Assembly (NCBI GenBank): GCA_020746105.1
Contig: CM036621.1
Coordinates: 25,129,501 to 25,193,500, forward strand
Direction of reading: 5' to 3'
Origin: Trogon surrucura
Taxonomy: Eukaryota; Chordata; Aves; Trogoniformes; Trogonidae
Length of the DNA stretch: 64,000 nucleotides
The notes beneath the pieces were generated by a model. It ran no database searches. It worked only from the letters and a program-made list of their open reading frames with translations, and was not told the DNA's origin. Each line of letters opens with the position of its first letter. The stretch's first letter is position 1. Below, in pieces: positions 46,265 through 60,200 of the stretch. Made by a program: the position numbers and the translations under genes.

Positions 46265-48629
46265 CCTAACGGATACACCACCCAATTTGCATAAAAGAAT
46301 TATAGATGCACTGGTGGACTCCATGAACACGATCCTTCAACCATGAGGCTTATGTAGCAGAAGTTCTGATGTTTCAGTTCCAGCCTCTCTGCAGTGACTA
46401 TCCTGTACAGTGGGGTAGGTGAAGAGTTTTTTCTTTGCTTTGCTTATGAGAAGTGTTCAGTTGTGAAAAACAAAAAACGTGTATGGTTCTCTTTTAATTA
46501 AGTTGTTTAACTATTTAATTCCAGAAAATAAAGAAGTTGGATATGACTGTAAAAATGCATTTTTTTTCCATCAAGGAGCTCACCTTTGTAGGTGTGACTT
46601 ACAAAGCACTTCAGCTATCAGATTTTGTTTTAAATGTTCCGTGGGTTCAGCTGAGTTGGCTCTAGCTGCAGCGGTGGTAATTTGCAATTACTCTGTGTGC
46701 ATTTGTAAAATCATGTTGAAAACAATATCCTTCCACTGTATTTGACACTTTGTTCTGTTGTTGGGATTTTTAATATTATTTTCAGTGGCCTCTGTTAACA
46801 TCTCATGATAGATGTTTAAACAAGGATCAAAAAATATGTAATGACATAGAACTAGGATTGTTGTGAGAGCAGGGCATGGTTTTAAAATGTCAATGCTAAT
46901 TCAGAATGAGTTTTGACCACTGTGCAAAACTGATTGCAGGACAGGAAATATTGGTGAGATTTGCAGGTCTGAAGCATTACAGTAATGTGACAGGAAATAA
47001 ACACAGGTTAATATGAACTCTACCAATTTCCATCAAGCAACTGGTAATTTTTCTCTTTTGGTACTGTAGCAACAAGTCTGTATTTTGATGGTGGAGATTT
47101 CCTTTTTATTCTCTAGTTTTTTACCAGTACAACTAGGCTGGTTTCAGTGGGGTATCTCCTGATTTACATAAATGAAAGACAGAACACCCATTCTTAGAGA
47201 AATTAAATTTCACGCACTTTTTTTTCACTTTCATGTTATTGCTATTTATTCCATGTGCTACATTGTCTTTTTCAATATCTCTTAAATTTCTCCTCCTTTT
47301 ATCCTTACACATGTATTTGTCGATAGATCTCTCACTTGTTTGGAGACACTGGGAAAATAGCTAGAGGAATTCTGTTCCTAAAAGACCATTCAGTTACCCT
47401 TTCCCAGGAGCAGTTAAAACACAAGCAAAGAATGAGTTACAATAAACTTTCAAAAAAGATATACAGATGGATCTCTATGACGGTCTCTCTGTTTCCAAGA
47501 TAATGTAGTTATTGTCAGATCATGTGCATCTTGCTTTCTTATGAGTAGTCAGTACAGTCCATCTGTTGCAACGAGATCACGTATTGAGATTTCTTTCTAT
47601 ACACATTTTTAAAAAGTCTCTGTTGCTATCCAGATTTCTATTTCTTCTTGCCTAGTAAGCAGCATTCATTCTCTCCTTGTATTCCAGATCCCTTTTTCTA
47701 CTTTATTGACTTTGTGTCTTTATCAGAATCAGCACAGCCTTTAATGTAACTAGTAAGCCTGTCATTAGGGACTTGATGGAAGTCTTCCTCAAATTGTAAA
47801 TAAATTATACTTTATGTACGGCCATTATCATCTTTCTCTAGGGGTTTCAATGGCTCCAAGCTTTTGTGGTATAGACTATATCCCTTTAGGCAAGATATCC
47901 CTTCAGGATATTTCCCTTCAGGCATGATATGCTAGTAGTAGTCATTATAATATTACTTTGATTATTCTCTAAATTACCCCTCATTACTGTACATTTTCTT
48001 TGCTTTTCTCATTACAGATGTAAACATTGTGTGTCTGTTGTGTTTTCAGTCATTCTTCTATTCAACTATTTAATATACAGCTTCTCTCAGTGATTTTTGA
48101 CAGAATTTTTTTTAAGTGCCATGTTTCTAGCCGTGCATTTTAAGTTTAAAAGTACAGGAAGATCAGAATATGGTTTGTTATTTAATTTAGGGTGCTTAAG
48201 TAACTAATTAACCAGGATTGCATATTAAAAAGTGTCTTTACAGCTCTGTTGGGAGTATTACAAAAGAGGCCTTGCTCTACGTCTTCATTGTCAACTGACC
48301 TGACTCTGTCAAAGCAATAATAAGAGAAGTGAATTCCAGAGATGAAGGGCTTTTGCTGAGAATTTCCTGTCAGCATCCCCTGACATTTATGTTTAGGGAC
48401 TCAAGTGTTGCAGCTGACCTCAGCTGTCATGGTGAAACACAAGGGGAGAAGTAGGTTACTTAATTACAGTCATTCAAAACCTTGCCGATGCTTAAGAAGT
48501 TCTCTGTTATGATTCCCATTGGGTTACATGATTTCATGGACATGAACGCTGTTGTCCGTTACATCACATCCTATGGGACAAATGAGGATTTATTATGGAG
48601 AGTAAAATTTGTACAGCATCTTAAGCTGA

Positions 48630-49574
48630 CATACTCATTGATGACTTGGATGAGGGACTAGAGAGTACTATCAGCAAGTTTGCTGATGACACCAAGCTGG
48701 GAGGAGTGGCTGACACACCAGAAGGCTGTGCTGCCATCCAGCGAGACCTGGACAGGCTGGAGGGTTGGGCGGGGAAAAATTTAATGAAAGACAACAAGGG
48801 TAAATGTAGGGCCTTGCATCTGGGTAGGAACAACCCCAGGTTCCAGTATAAGTTGGGGAATGACTTATTAGAGAGTAGTGTAGGGGAAAGGGACCTGGGA
48901 GTCTTGGTGGACAGCAGGATGACCATGAGCCAGCACTGTGGCCTTGTGGCCAGGAAGGCCAATGGCCTCCTGGGGTGTATTAGAAGGGGGGTGGTTAGTA
49001 GGTCGAGAGAGGTTCTCCTTCCCCTCTACTCTGCCCTGGTGAGACCCCATCTGGAATACTGTGTCCAGTTCTGGGCCCCTCAGTTCAAGAAAGACAGGGA
49101 AGTGCTGGAGAGAGTCCAGCACAGGGCAACTAGGATGATTAAGGGAGTGGAGCATCTCCCTTATGAGAAAAGACTGAAGGAGCTGGGGCTCTTTAGTTTG
49201 GAGAAGAGGAGGCTGAGGGGTGACCTCATTAATGTTTACAAATATATCAAGGGGGAGTGTCTCGAGGATGGAGCCAGGCTCTTCTCGGTGACAACCACTG
49301 ATAGGACAAGGGGTAATGGGCTGAAACTGGAACATAAGAGGTTCCGCTTAAACTCGAGAAGAAACTTCTTCTCAGTGAGGGTGACGGAGCCCTGGAACAG
49401 GCTGCCCAGAGAGGCTGTGGAGTCTCCTTCTCTGGAGGCATTCAAGACCTGCCTGGACACGTTCCTGTGTAGCATAGTCTAGGCATTCCTGCTCTGGCAG
49501 GGGGATTGGACTTGATGATCTTTCGAGGTCCCTTCCAATCCCTAACATTCTATGATTCTATGATTCTATGATTC
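48630..49574 (+). mobile_element. Young CR1 LINE, 0.95 kb, 5'-truncated
   Basis: Plus-strand CR1 beginning within the reverse transcriptase. It ends with three perfect ATTCTATG octamers (49547-49570) and a partial fourth (ATTC). It is nearly identical to the 3' part of the 21-kb element, including the 3' UTR (GGATTGGACTTGATGATCTTTCGAGG region). The only differences noticed are scattered substitutions and the 1-bp deletion present in the other copy. Recent insertion is likely. No clear target duplication flanks it. Confidence 0.95.
48631..49482 (+). pseudogene. CR1 ORF2 C-terminal fragment, frame intact
   Basis: The last third of ORF2, open from the 5' junction to its natural TAG at 49480-49482. 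It begins at ILIDDLDEG, includes the FADDTKLGG active-site block, then [102 protein letters not shown] and ends [10 protein letters not shown]. There is no ATG start; the fragment simply begins where reverse transcription stopped. The endonuclease and the first reverse-transcriptase motifs are missing, so it cannot act. The lack of any stop or frameshift in about 280 codons supports a young age. Confidence 0.93.
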
Positions 49575-52500
49575 AGAAAGTTTTTATGACCTTCATCTTT
49601 AGTTCTTTCTAATATGAGTACACATACATTTCTCTCGGTACTCGCCTGTAATTTCTCCACTCTTTTTAACAGAACACTTGAAGATTCACAAAAATTGAGT
49701 CTCCATTGAAAAAGCTTTTCTTTCTTCAATGCCTCTAAGTCTAAAGACCATTTATGAGTGTTAAGTGTTCCTCTTGTCATCACTTTTCATAAACTTGTAG
49801 GTTGATCTTCATTTCCAGCAATCTTTTCACTCACTACCTGCACATAATGTAGCTTATGTTCTGTTTTCACAGAAGACATTGCCCTTGGATTTGAATTTGT
49901 GCTCCAAAGAACTCATGAAAACAGATTCTTGTGTAATTTTTCTCTTCCTTTGGAGGACTTTAGGTTTTATAAAATTCACTGGAACTACCATTTTTCTGTG
50001 AAACAGAATTAATAAAATAATTGCTCCTGCACATACTTTTCTTTTTTCTTTTATTTTTATTTTTCCTCAAATGCTTGATAATGTAACTTCTCAGGAGCAT
50101 TAACGGTACTTTCAGGAAGAAACCTAGCACTATGTGGAATTTCAACATTACTGTTCTAATGCTGAGTCCCACTTTGGATGTCAAGCCACACAGCTCATAA
50201 TATTTTAATAATGACAAGTAATTATTGAGATATGTCTTTCCTTGTTGTTGCATGCACAGTCAGTGAGCAGCAGTGATGGTCATGAAAACAGAGTGCAAAT
50301 TAATCCATGAGGTAGTACCACAGTTCTCCTTGAACCACTTCAGAAACTGATGGATTTTTTCCACCAAAGCAAAGCTGGAAGCTGTGAAGGCAGAAGATAT
50401 ACTTTGATCACCATCATCAGAGATTTCTATGTATTATCTCTAATTTTTACTGATTAGTTTATATTCCCTTACCGTGACTACATCCAGGATGACGGCAGGC
50501 TGAATTATGTTGTACTAAGAACATCAGAATAGATCAGGTATGACTCTGCCACCCTCTTGGGGTAGAAAAAGAGATCTTTTATTTTAAGCCTTACGGTATA
50601 TTGTGCCGGTACAACAGAAATGTTTGCTTTAGTCCCTACAATTCTTAAAGACCAATTTTTGAGGTGTTTGAAGTGGCTACATGTACTTACTGTCTGTCAT
50701 TAGACACTGTGTAATTAGTATGTCATTTACATTGAATATCAAGTTTAAGAGAGCCTTCAGTCTATGTCTAGTGCTATCACTGCCATTTGGAGAAAATTTT
50801 ATTTGCCACATGGACACATACTTGATAAGACAATAAGATCACTTTACCATGTTTTGTTTCTTTGGGATGTTGCAGTATCTTCAGTTTCACACTCATTGTA
50901 AGACTCTGAGGGCTTTGGTGGCAAGGATCTCTGAATTTAGATGGAACTGTGAAAAAATAAAGTATAGTAAAGACTCTTGATGCCTTCCTGTGGAATCTGA
51001 TGTGTTTAAGCAAATGTATAGTTCTGATGAACATTGTTAGTTTTTAAACCAGCCTTTCTCCTAGTCTGGCCTTTTGGCTCTCTTTGAGTCACAACTTTCA
51101 TAGAATTTGCAAGTATGTTTGTGAGGCTTGTCAAACTTTATTTCTGGGGCCAAAAAGCTCAACCGTTACACTTGGGGGACTGAGGTCTTGCTCTCAGCAG
51201 AAACCTGCTCCATGAGATGTGCTTAATGATTACAACATCTCAAAGAGTCTGGAATGGCACTACAAGATAAGCAGGGTTTATTCTGTAAAAACCCAGATAA
51301 GCTATGGCCTTTCCTCCTAGGTTTTCTGACTACTCATCTCTCTATCTCTTGGTAGCCCTGAGCATAATTTAAATTTCAATTGCTGAAGGCTTTTGAACCT
51401 GTGGCAGTGCTTCAGGATCAATGTGGTTTTGATGCAGGTAGAAGATGCTTGGTCCCAGTTTTAGCTTGACTGACATACATGGATTATTATGATAATTACT
51501 TTAGGCTGCTACTTTGTTCTTTTTGGTAGGCCTCCCAAAAGGATATTTTACAACTGAAAAGAAAATTCAGTCTAAATTTGGAGGTGCTGAAGCAATAATA
51601 CATTAAAAATTATTTTTCTAAGAGTATTTAAAATTTCAAAGTCAATTCAAACTTTTAAAGAAAGCATATGCTAATATCCTTAAATTCTGCCTTCCAAATT
51701 AATCACTTTTTCTTTACACTGAACAACTAATTCTAGGTTTAGGCAGCAGAGGTCTGAGGTTTTAGTCTCTCTGATTTTTTTTTTTTGTAAGGTCGAATGT
51801 GACCCTTAAAGTATCAGTTGTGGCTTTGGAGGGATTATGTTCTACAGTTTTTTGTTTAATTATTCTTTTTAAATATCAGTACTGCTTAAACAAAAAATTT
51901 GAATATGTAGAACATCATGCCAACAGCCACATTGTTCACAAATTCTTCTCCAGTAGGCATTCTTTAAAGCTACCTTTTTTTTTCGTTTGTTTGATCTACA
52001 ATGAGATGGTTTAGTAGTAACTGTAACCTTTATTTATACACAAATGTCGAGAAAGGTATATTTCTTTTCTCACTTATTCTAGTTGGTAAGAGCACTATTT
52101 GAACTAGAATTAACATACTGTCTCTTGATAGAGGCAGTAATTGTCATCACTGATGATTGTGGACTACCCAGAGTTCCTGCCTAACAATCAGGAAATAACT
52201 CAATTTTGATTTTATCTGTGCTTGTTAGAAACCTGGAAGAAATTCCTCTTTCTTTATTGTCTTTCAAGATCCATGTAGTGTCACAAATACAAGTTTGTGT
52301 CTTCTAGGAGCTAGTGCTTAATTGGAAAATATGACTTAATTTTAAGAAAATCAGCTTCATTATTTCAGCTGATGTAATTTTATTTAATTTGCCTTTTTTT
52401 TTCTGTTTAGAATGATCTGCCTTCATGTCAGCTTTAATTTGCGTGTAGAAATAAATCATTTTACTTCATTATTTTTTGGCTAACTTGAAGTGGATTTTCA

Positions 52501-54700
52501 ATCACCATGTAAAATAGGGGAACTCTTAGTCACATTTCAAAATTGATATATAAAATCTTGTCTTTCCCCAGTGTTCTTTCTCATTTGTGCAGGTACTATC
52601 AGATTAGAAAGTAATTCAAGATTAGTGAAACATGGTCAAGTTGATTAACAACCAACAATTACATCACTCCCCAGTGAAAGACCTTAATACTTTTTAATTC
52701 TTACCATTGGTTTCCACAGTTCTGGTACCTATTACACAGGCTGCCACCAGGGACATGGAGAGTAGTGTTAGCTGTACTTTGTCAAACTCCAGCAGAGCAT
52801 GCTGGAACACCGTGGGCAGTATAGCTGTAAGCGTCTGTGATTCTATCCCGAGAATCTTTTATGCAAAGCATTTATGTAAAGTATATCAAAATAACAGCAT
52901 ATGATTACCTATATCAATGGAAATTTCATGCTAAAATGGTAAATTTGTACTCCAATAACATTTTTTTTATGTTACCTGAAACCAAACTGCACAGGCTTAC
53001 TGCAGCGTATATGCTTTACTCAATTATGTAAAATAATGAGCACTGATATGAACGTTTTGTGCAACATAAACTAATCAAGGTAAGAGTGCAATTGTCAACT
53101 GTTGCAAAGAAACATACATCATAAAGCCTAATGTTGAAAGAATTAAAGTAAGCACTGCACATATGACTACATATGATACGCCACTAATAAATTGTTTAGA
53201 GCAAAGAATGAGAACTTCAGGACGACGTCTATGATTCTGTATATTTCCTAAGGCTTACTCTGATTGCTGGGAATTCACTCTTAAAATGTTGTGTTTTTCT
53301 ACTTGAGTTTGTGTGAGTGAGCAACAGTCAAAAATTTTCAGTCTACTGAATAAAACCAGAATCAAGCACTGAAATATTAAAACGTATTCTATGTTTTCTA
53401 ACTCATGCAGTTACTGTTCAAAGCCTGCTATATTTGAGACATAGCAATAAAAGTCCTCTGTCACAAACAGCATGGCCAGCATTGTGGCAGCACTGCAACC
53501 TTCCCTTGTCTGATCTGTCAGCCTCTGGAGGGCGTGATGCTCAGCAGCTGGTAAAGTGCTCTATGCTGAAACTAAAATTATGGGTTCTAATGAACCTCAG
53601 AAATGCTGCTGTCTTTGAAATGTGACTCCCTGTCCAGTGAGAAGTGGGCTGTTTTCACAGTATTGAACAGCCACTGGATGATAATGACCTTCAATAGCTA
53701 CAGCTTGGGGCTAGGTATGGGTTTGATACTAAGAGGTGAAAAGCTTTCAAACTCAGTACCGGTCCCCTGAGCTATTTAGTCCTTCCAATGACTTATTTCT
53801 TGGTAAAAAAAAATCCCCTTTGTCCTCATCATGCTTGTTACTCTGCAGCAGATTTTGTCTAGGTTTTTTTTATCATGTTTTTATGGTAGATTTCTTGTAG
53901 ATTTGAATTCTATTTTATTCTCATTCACATAATTTGAAAAAGAAATAATAATTATTCCTCTTCGAATGGGGATTTGTTTCAAAGTCTGCCAACATCAGTT
54001 AGCTCTGTCTTTGCTGGCTTTTGAGGCTTCAGTGAAAGGAATTTGGGCAGCTGTGTATTTCTTCATCCTTTTCCTCAGTGCAATCCACAGCTCAAGCCCA
54101 GTGGTGGTGTGTATATTTCTCAGAAATCTAACTGGTTAATGTCAACTCTGTTGCCGATGTTGTGGGTAAAAGTATGTTTTTAAAGCAATATGTGCATGAG
54201 TGGAATAAAGAAAGATAACCTCTCAGTTTTATGAAGAGGTCGGATTTTCTCTTTAACATAGATAAAACATTCTGCCCAGGATTCTTCTTGCTTCCTCGTA
54301 ACTTCTGTCTGCCACTTGATTGAGTAGGTCAGTAATGCAAACTGATAAACTGCTGAGAAACATGATGTGGACATGAAGACTTTCATCAACCTCATCAGTT
54401 TAGAATGGCCTCAGGTGAAAAGCGTGTATACTTACATGCTTACACATGTTTGCTTTATGACAACTATTTGTTAAGCATTTTCATGATAGCTATAAAATAA
54501 TAAGGTACATACTGTGCCTCTGTATGTTGGGGGACATACTGTGACACTATGTGTTCAGACTAAAAGCTACAGCCCTAAAGCATCTTTAAAGTAATGTTCA
54601 TATTGAATACATCCTTTCCTTACCTGGAGTAGTACCCACACGTATAGACTGGCAAATATAGAACACGTTTTTCCTTTGAACATTTCCTTTACTTTAAAAA

Positions 54701-54715
54701 AACGAACGAACGAAC
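54701..54715 (+). repeat. (AACG)n microsatellite
   Basis: AACGAACGAACGAAC between two A runs. A CpG-containing tetranucleotide repeat is uncommon in this CpG-poor window. Confidence 0.85.
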
Positions 54716-55035
54716 AAAAAACCACCGCAAACCGCTAGCTGATTATTACTGTATTTAGACCATATTTTGTCACCACATATTTACTCACTTTAAATAGTGT
54801 CCTTTTACAATTAGATGAATTCAGATCCATTCAAACATAGCTTGTCTTGGAGTACATATTTACATGTAGTTGATTATAAAGACCCTAGTAGATTGCAAGC
54901 ATTATCAAACTAAGAGTATAAGCCATAAAACCTTGTGTGCCTTTGTTGTTGTACTTTAATTCTGTTAATCGCCCTGGGTAAAGATTAGCTGCTGTTGTCA
55001 ATTTAATTCAGCTTCAAACAAAGCAACAAGGTCAC

Positions 55036-55056
55036 TTTTTTTTTTTTTTTTTTTTT
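55036..55056 (+). repeat. Poly-T run (21)
   Basis: Twenty-one T bases with no adjoining element body. Simple sequence. Confidence 0.9.
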
Positions 55057-57003
55057 AAGCAAACAGGATTGAGTTGTCATGTAGTTCTAATAGGCAGCAC
55101 AGGGAATCATTAGTCCACCTCAGCTCCCTGACTGATGGGCATTTCACTTCAGTCATCTGACTGAGCACTAGTGGCCCAGCACTATTGACACTGTGTCAGA
55201 GCTGAGAGAAGATGCCTTAATCAGCTCAGACACTCTGTGCATTGATTTGACAAGTTGCTGTAATGACCTTCTTGTTTTTCTGAAGGATTACTGTTTACCC
55301 AGGGAGCTGCTGCTGAGCGCATGTGCTGCATTGTCATGGAAACTGTTATGGTTGCATCTTGATCCCATTAATGCTGTGGTGTGTGACACTGATATGAGAC
55401 ACTGAATATTTCAATGAAGTACATTCCACCTCGATAATACTAATCGCTGACCATTCATTAGGCTTACAAAATTTGCAACTAGTCCTGTGTAGCTTGGCCA
55501 ATAGGGATTAAAAAGCTGTGGCTGCTTAGGGCACTTACCTGCCTTGTTTGGGTATTTTACGAGGCCCCAGCTAGCTTCTTTACTTTGAAGAAAGAAAAAT
55601 GCCACTGTTTAGTTTTGTTTTCTTTTCTAATTTTCTGATTTAGGTAGCTTGCCAGTAATTTAGGGTCCTTCTGGTTGAAGAAAAAGTAAGAAAATCAAGA
55701 CCAGAGAAAACCAACTTTTTCTGGATCACGCTGAAACTGTAGCAGCCTATAACTAGTAATTTTTCCCTATTTTCTTGTAGCTTTAAGATAATGTCAAGTG
55801 GAAGACATCTCGCGCCTTAAGACTCTGAAGTTCTCCCTTGTTTGGTACAAGCACATTTTTCTCAGCCATTTCCTTCTTGCATTTGGTATATGACTGATCT
55901 TTACTATCTCTAGAAATTATTTTCTTAGCACGTCACACAGGCCGAACAGGCTGAGACAAGTATGGTTCCACCAGTGATTTAGACAAAAAAAAGAGTGAAA
56001 AAGAGCCACTGATATGAAGAAAGTAATTCTAACAGGTTAGTCTGTAAGACATGATAGCTGATTTCTTGGAAAAGGTAGTATAGCAGGATCTCTTGCAGAC
56101 TAGATCTAATGATTAAGCTGAAACAGAAGTGGTTGTTCTGAAATATTTGAGCAATTTCCTGTACATTGATTTTTGATGAGAAGAAAAGAAAATCCCCAAA
56201 GTTTTTTACGTGAAGAATCATCTTTCATACGTGCCTTAGTAAGTGGAAAATATTGTTGGAAAACATGTCGATAGAAGATGAGCTCTTAGCTGGTGGCCAT
56301 GAGCTGGGAGGGAAAGAATGATGCTATAGAAGTAGCACTTTAGGAAAAGGGGGGTTTATTTGAAAATTAAGAATTATTTCAGTTTTATTCCTCACTATTC
56401 ATTTTATGTGGCAAGGCTGCCCAGGCTTAGGACCTGTTATATGTATCATAAGATATCTGACTGAACACGATGTTGAATTCAGGGTCTAGCTGCAGTAACA
56501 CCTTCCATTCTCTCCATTTGATTCAATACACAGTCATCCAGTCATCAGCTAATAATTTGGGTTATTGACAAATGTGTCTTATTGGTTTCCTTGTTTAACC
56601 TAGTGAATTATGAAATTCCTTTCACAGTATTTGAGAAAGTACTGAGTAATATTTCCCACATGATGCAATCAGTTTTCATCTGATCACAGAGTTATTAATA
56701 TTCTTGCTTTGATTCTAAGTTTTCTTGGCAAGATATTGTCACAGTTTCTTAACACTTCATTACATGGTACAGTGTACTGAATGCTCTTTGTGTCATTCTC
56801 CTTTGAGAAAGATGTGCAAAAATTGCAGCTTTTGAAAGATTTATTTCTCAAAACACAAGTTAGGAAAGTTTTCCCGTAGCATAATCTGAAACTAGAAGTA
56901 CAAACATCAGAGGTTTTTGCCATTGATTAACTATTTGAAATACTGTAGTAAGGTCAAAGGTGTTTATGATTGTGTTTCCCTTTCTTTTGAGAACATGTAT
57001 AGG

Positions 57004-57228
57004 ATCATAGAATGAGTTGAGCTGGAAGGGACCTCCAAAGTTCATCTAGTCCAACTCCTCTGCAGTGAGCAGAGACATCTTTAATAGATCAGATTGCTCA
57101 CAGTCCCATCGAGCCTGACCTTGAATGTCTCCAATGACTGGGCCTCCACCACCTCTAAGGGCAACCTGTTCCAGTGTCTCAGCACCCTCACAGTGAAAAA
57201 CCTCTTCCTGATATCTAAACTAATGTCC
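57004..57228 (-). mobile_element. CR1 LINE 3'-end fragment, older subfamily
   Basis: Minus-strand CR1 fragment with a single remaining octamer (CATAGAAT, 57006-57013). On the element strand it encodes the end of ORF2: FFTVRVLRHWNRLPLEVVEA, then SLETFKVRLDGTV, followed by a stop and a 3' UTR ending in the CCAGCTCAACTCATTCTATG region. It is diverged from the other copies both in protein and in UTR, so it is a separate, older subfamily. It is truncated to about 225 bases. Confidence 0.9.
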
Positions 57229-60200
57229 TAAAATGTTTTGAGAAAAGCTATTCTTGAGAGGCAGAATATGTGTTCCTCTTTTTGCGTTTATAGTTATTTC
57301 TTGGTGGCCTCTGGGATCACTCTTAACATGGTAAATGTTCTTTTCGTGTTGAGAAAATTCATTGGCTTAGGGTCTGCTCTACTTGAGCAATATTAAGTTT
57401 GTAAAATGAGTTCTGGCTTAGAAAATGATTGTCAGGTTCAGATTCTCAGCTTTTGATTGCTTGGAATTTTCTGGTTCTCCACTGCAACAAGGAGAATTTT
57501 GGATAGCAGTAGTTTAGCATTACTGAGAAAATGCACCTTCCAGTCAGTAAACTCTGGAGCTAGACAAGGTCTGAAACTGTGAGGAAGCAGTCTTCATCCC
57601 TTGATTTTAAAAGATAAAGAAGTGTGCTTGGTTCCATGACACAGAAGACATTATCTGACTGGCACAAAAAAAAAATGGTTCCTTTATGTTCTACATTCAG
57701 CCTGATATTCAGGCAGTTACTTGTTACATAAACATAATCCAGGAATTCTTCCTCCCTTCCCAAACGTGACACACACTTACTTGCTTAGTAAAAATTCATC
57801 CTTAGGTTGTCAACATTAAATAAACAGACATAAATAAATATAATTAGCAGTATTTCATATTTTAAAATTCTTTGGGAGTTAATCCTATGCATTTAAAAAT
57901 GTATTTATGTGTGAGATATATACATATTTCATATACTAAATAAAGTGTGTTAATAAGTAAAATGTCAGATGTGAAAAGACAAGAGTATGTACTGTGTTGA
58001 AGTAGATTATGTGGAGTTCAGTTCAATGAATACCTAAATTACAGACTCCAGGAGAGATTCACTATAAAACTGCTAGTAGACAGTATGTTGTCTTCTGTAT
58101 CTGTATTACATTACCTGCAATCCAAATTAAAGACCAAGTGAATATGGGATTATTGCATCACTTTATATTGTAACGTATTTCACAGTGGTAGCTCAGTGTA
58201 GTTGAAGAGTGTCTGAATGGTATCAGAATGTTGATTTAAACAAGTTGATTTAAACAGTCTAAGAAGACTGTTGTTATGCTACGTATTCATGGGGCTGTTC
58301 CATCTCCTCTAGTGGCCCTTTTAAAGTATGATCAGCCATAAGATGTGCCAGTTTTTGTGCTACTAGAAAAATGGTGAGAATGGAAAATAGGCCACTAGAC
58401 ACAAAGGCATTTCTGTTTGTGAGGAGATCTATTGGACCATATCTACAGTCAGACCGTTAGGGGCTAGCTTTACACAGGTAAAACCAGATGGGACAAAGAA
58501 CTTGTAAATGTAGAATGATGAATAAGTTTTTACTGGTATGACAGTGGGTTACCTATGGTAACTTCAGTGGCTATTTGAGATGATTGTTTTTATCTCTAAT
58601 ATGTAATTTGACAGGGTCAGAATATTCAACATGAGGCCACAGAAAAGACTTCAATAGTCACTAGATTTCCAGTTCTGACAAGAATATACTTTCTCACTGA
58701 AACTGGTGCCTCCACAGTTTCAATCAGAAGATCCACTGCCAGTCTCATAGAGTTAAAAGATTCCTTATACAAAAACTAGACTTTTTAACAATATTTCACA
58801 ATATATGAGATATAAAGATCATTCCAGCTGTGTTGCACATGAAGTATTTAATTTTCTGAATCTTCTTTTATGATGTTTCCTCTTGTTTCTCATATCAGGG
58901 TACCAACTATTCTCAAATTCAAACCTGATCAGTTTTCATTTTGTTGTTTGCAATCAAGTGTCCTGTAGCTATCCAACTTTTCCAAGCTGAATAACTATGA
59001 ATTTTGCCAGTGTTTCAATAGATGTGTGTTCCATCTTGCTTCTCAAAAGCTATATTTCTCTTTTGTGGATCTTTTCAATTCCACTCTTGTACTTCTGATG
59101 AGGCAAAAAGTTACAGTATTTCATGTGAGGGCATCCTATTGTGCAGCAGAAAGACGCCTCAGCTCTTCCAAATAATTTGTTTAGGCTTTTATTATTATTA
59201 TTCTATATTAATTGCACTTCATTTAGTATTCACAGAAAATAAGAATTTCCCAAACACATTTCTCTTGAAGGCAATTGGGAAAGAATAAATCTGTTAACAG
59301 TTAGGTGGAGCTCCTGGAGAGTAAGAACACAGGCAATTAGTCCTCTGAATATTTCATTGAAAATTTAACTTTTCTGGCTCACTGGGAGCATTTGTTTAGC
59401 TAAGGGGAGTTGGACATGAGTTGGGTTTTTTGTTTGTTTGTTTGATTGCATATTTTAAAGGAGAGGATCTAAATAAATTATTCTTTGTGGCTCTACTAGA
59501 CCTGCCATAGTTAAGTTTGCAGTGGAAAATCATTTTAGGCAGCCGCAGGGAACAGACCTAGATCTTCCTGTCTTTTGGCAGCACACAGTGTCATTGCATA
59601 ACAATGCAGAGCAATAAAAAAAAGTGTTACTTTACAGAGATTTATTTTTGCCTTGCTGTTCAAAATGAAGCTCTTTTTTGTTTCCCGTTTTTTTGATTCC
59701 TTTAGTACACTTGATATTTTCCCTTAGTGGCATTTTTCCCTTATGTACAGGGACAGCACAAGCTGTATTTAGTTGCAAAAGCTTACATAAAGCTTTACAT
59801 CTAGAATCTGGACTGTAGTTCAGCTCCTAACTTTATGACACTGCTCCACAAGATACTTTTCATATGTTATTAAGGTGAATACACTGTTGTTTTTCTTTCA
59901 GCAGGACGTGTCACGCACTTTTTAATCTTTCCCTGCATTTGGTTGTTTAAACGTAAGCTATGACCATGCCACAGGTGTCCAGAATGTAAATGGGAATGCA
60001 CTCACAAAACAGCAGTTGTGCTGTTGTAGCAGCCAGCACACATTGGTAGGTCTGACCCGGCTCAGGACCCTGGGTGATGGGTGAAAGTGATTATAAATTT
60101 GGGATGTAGCAGAACATCCACAGCCGTGGTTGTGGCTACAGAGTAGGGAAGTACACGTGCCTCCTCACCTTAAGGTAACTCTTTTTTATATGCTACCTTT

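Larger units (their letters stand above)
40886..48629. other. Noncoding DNA, no gene recognised
   Basis: AT-rich DNA with no supported gene. It holds a 20-bp perfect palindrome with tandem duplication (46020-46071), a 73-nt imperfect hairpin (46192-46264) and a 27-base T run. The stretch 42600-43250 has balanced composition and few simple repeats and might be conserved noncoding sequence, but this cannot be shown from one genome. Confidence 0.55.
49575..57003. other. Noncoding DNA, no gene recognised
   Basis: AT-rich DNA without a supported gene. It includes an (AACG)n microsatellite and a 21-base T run. It also includes a compositionally balanced stretch at about 55060-55410 that has the look of a conserved noncoding element (see findings). 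Short frames here match nothing I recognise. Confidence 0.55.
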
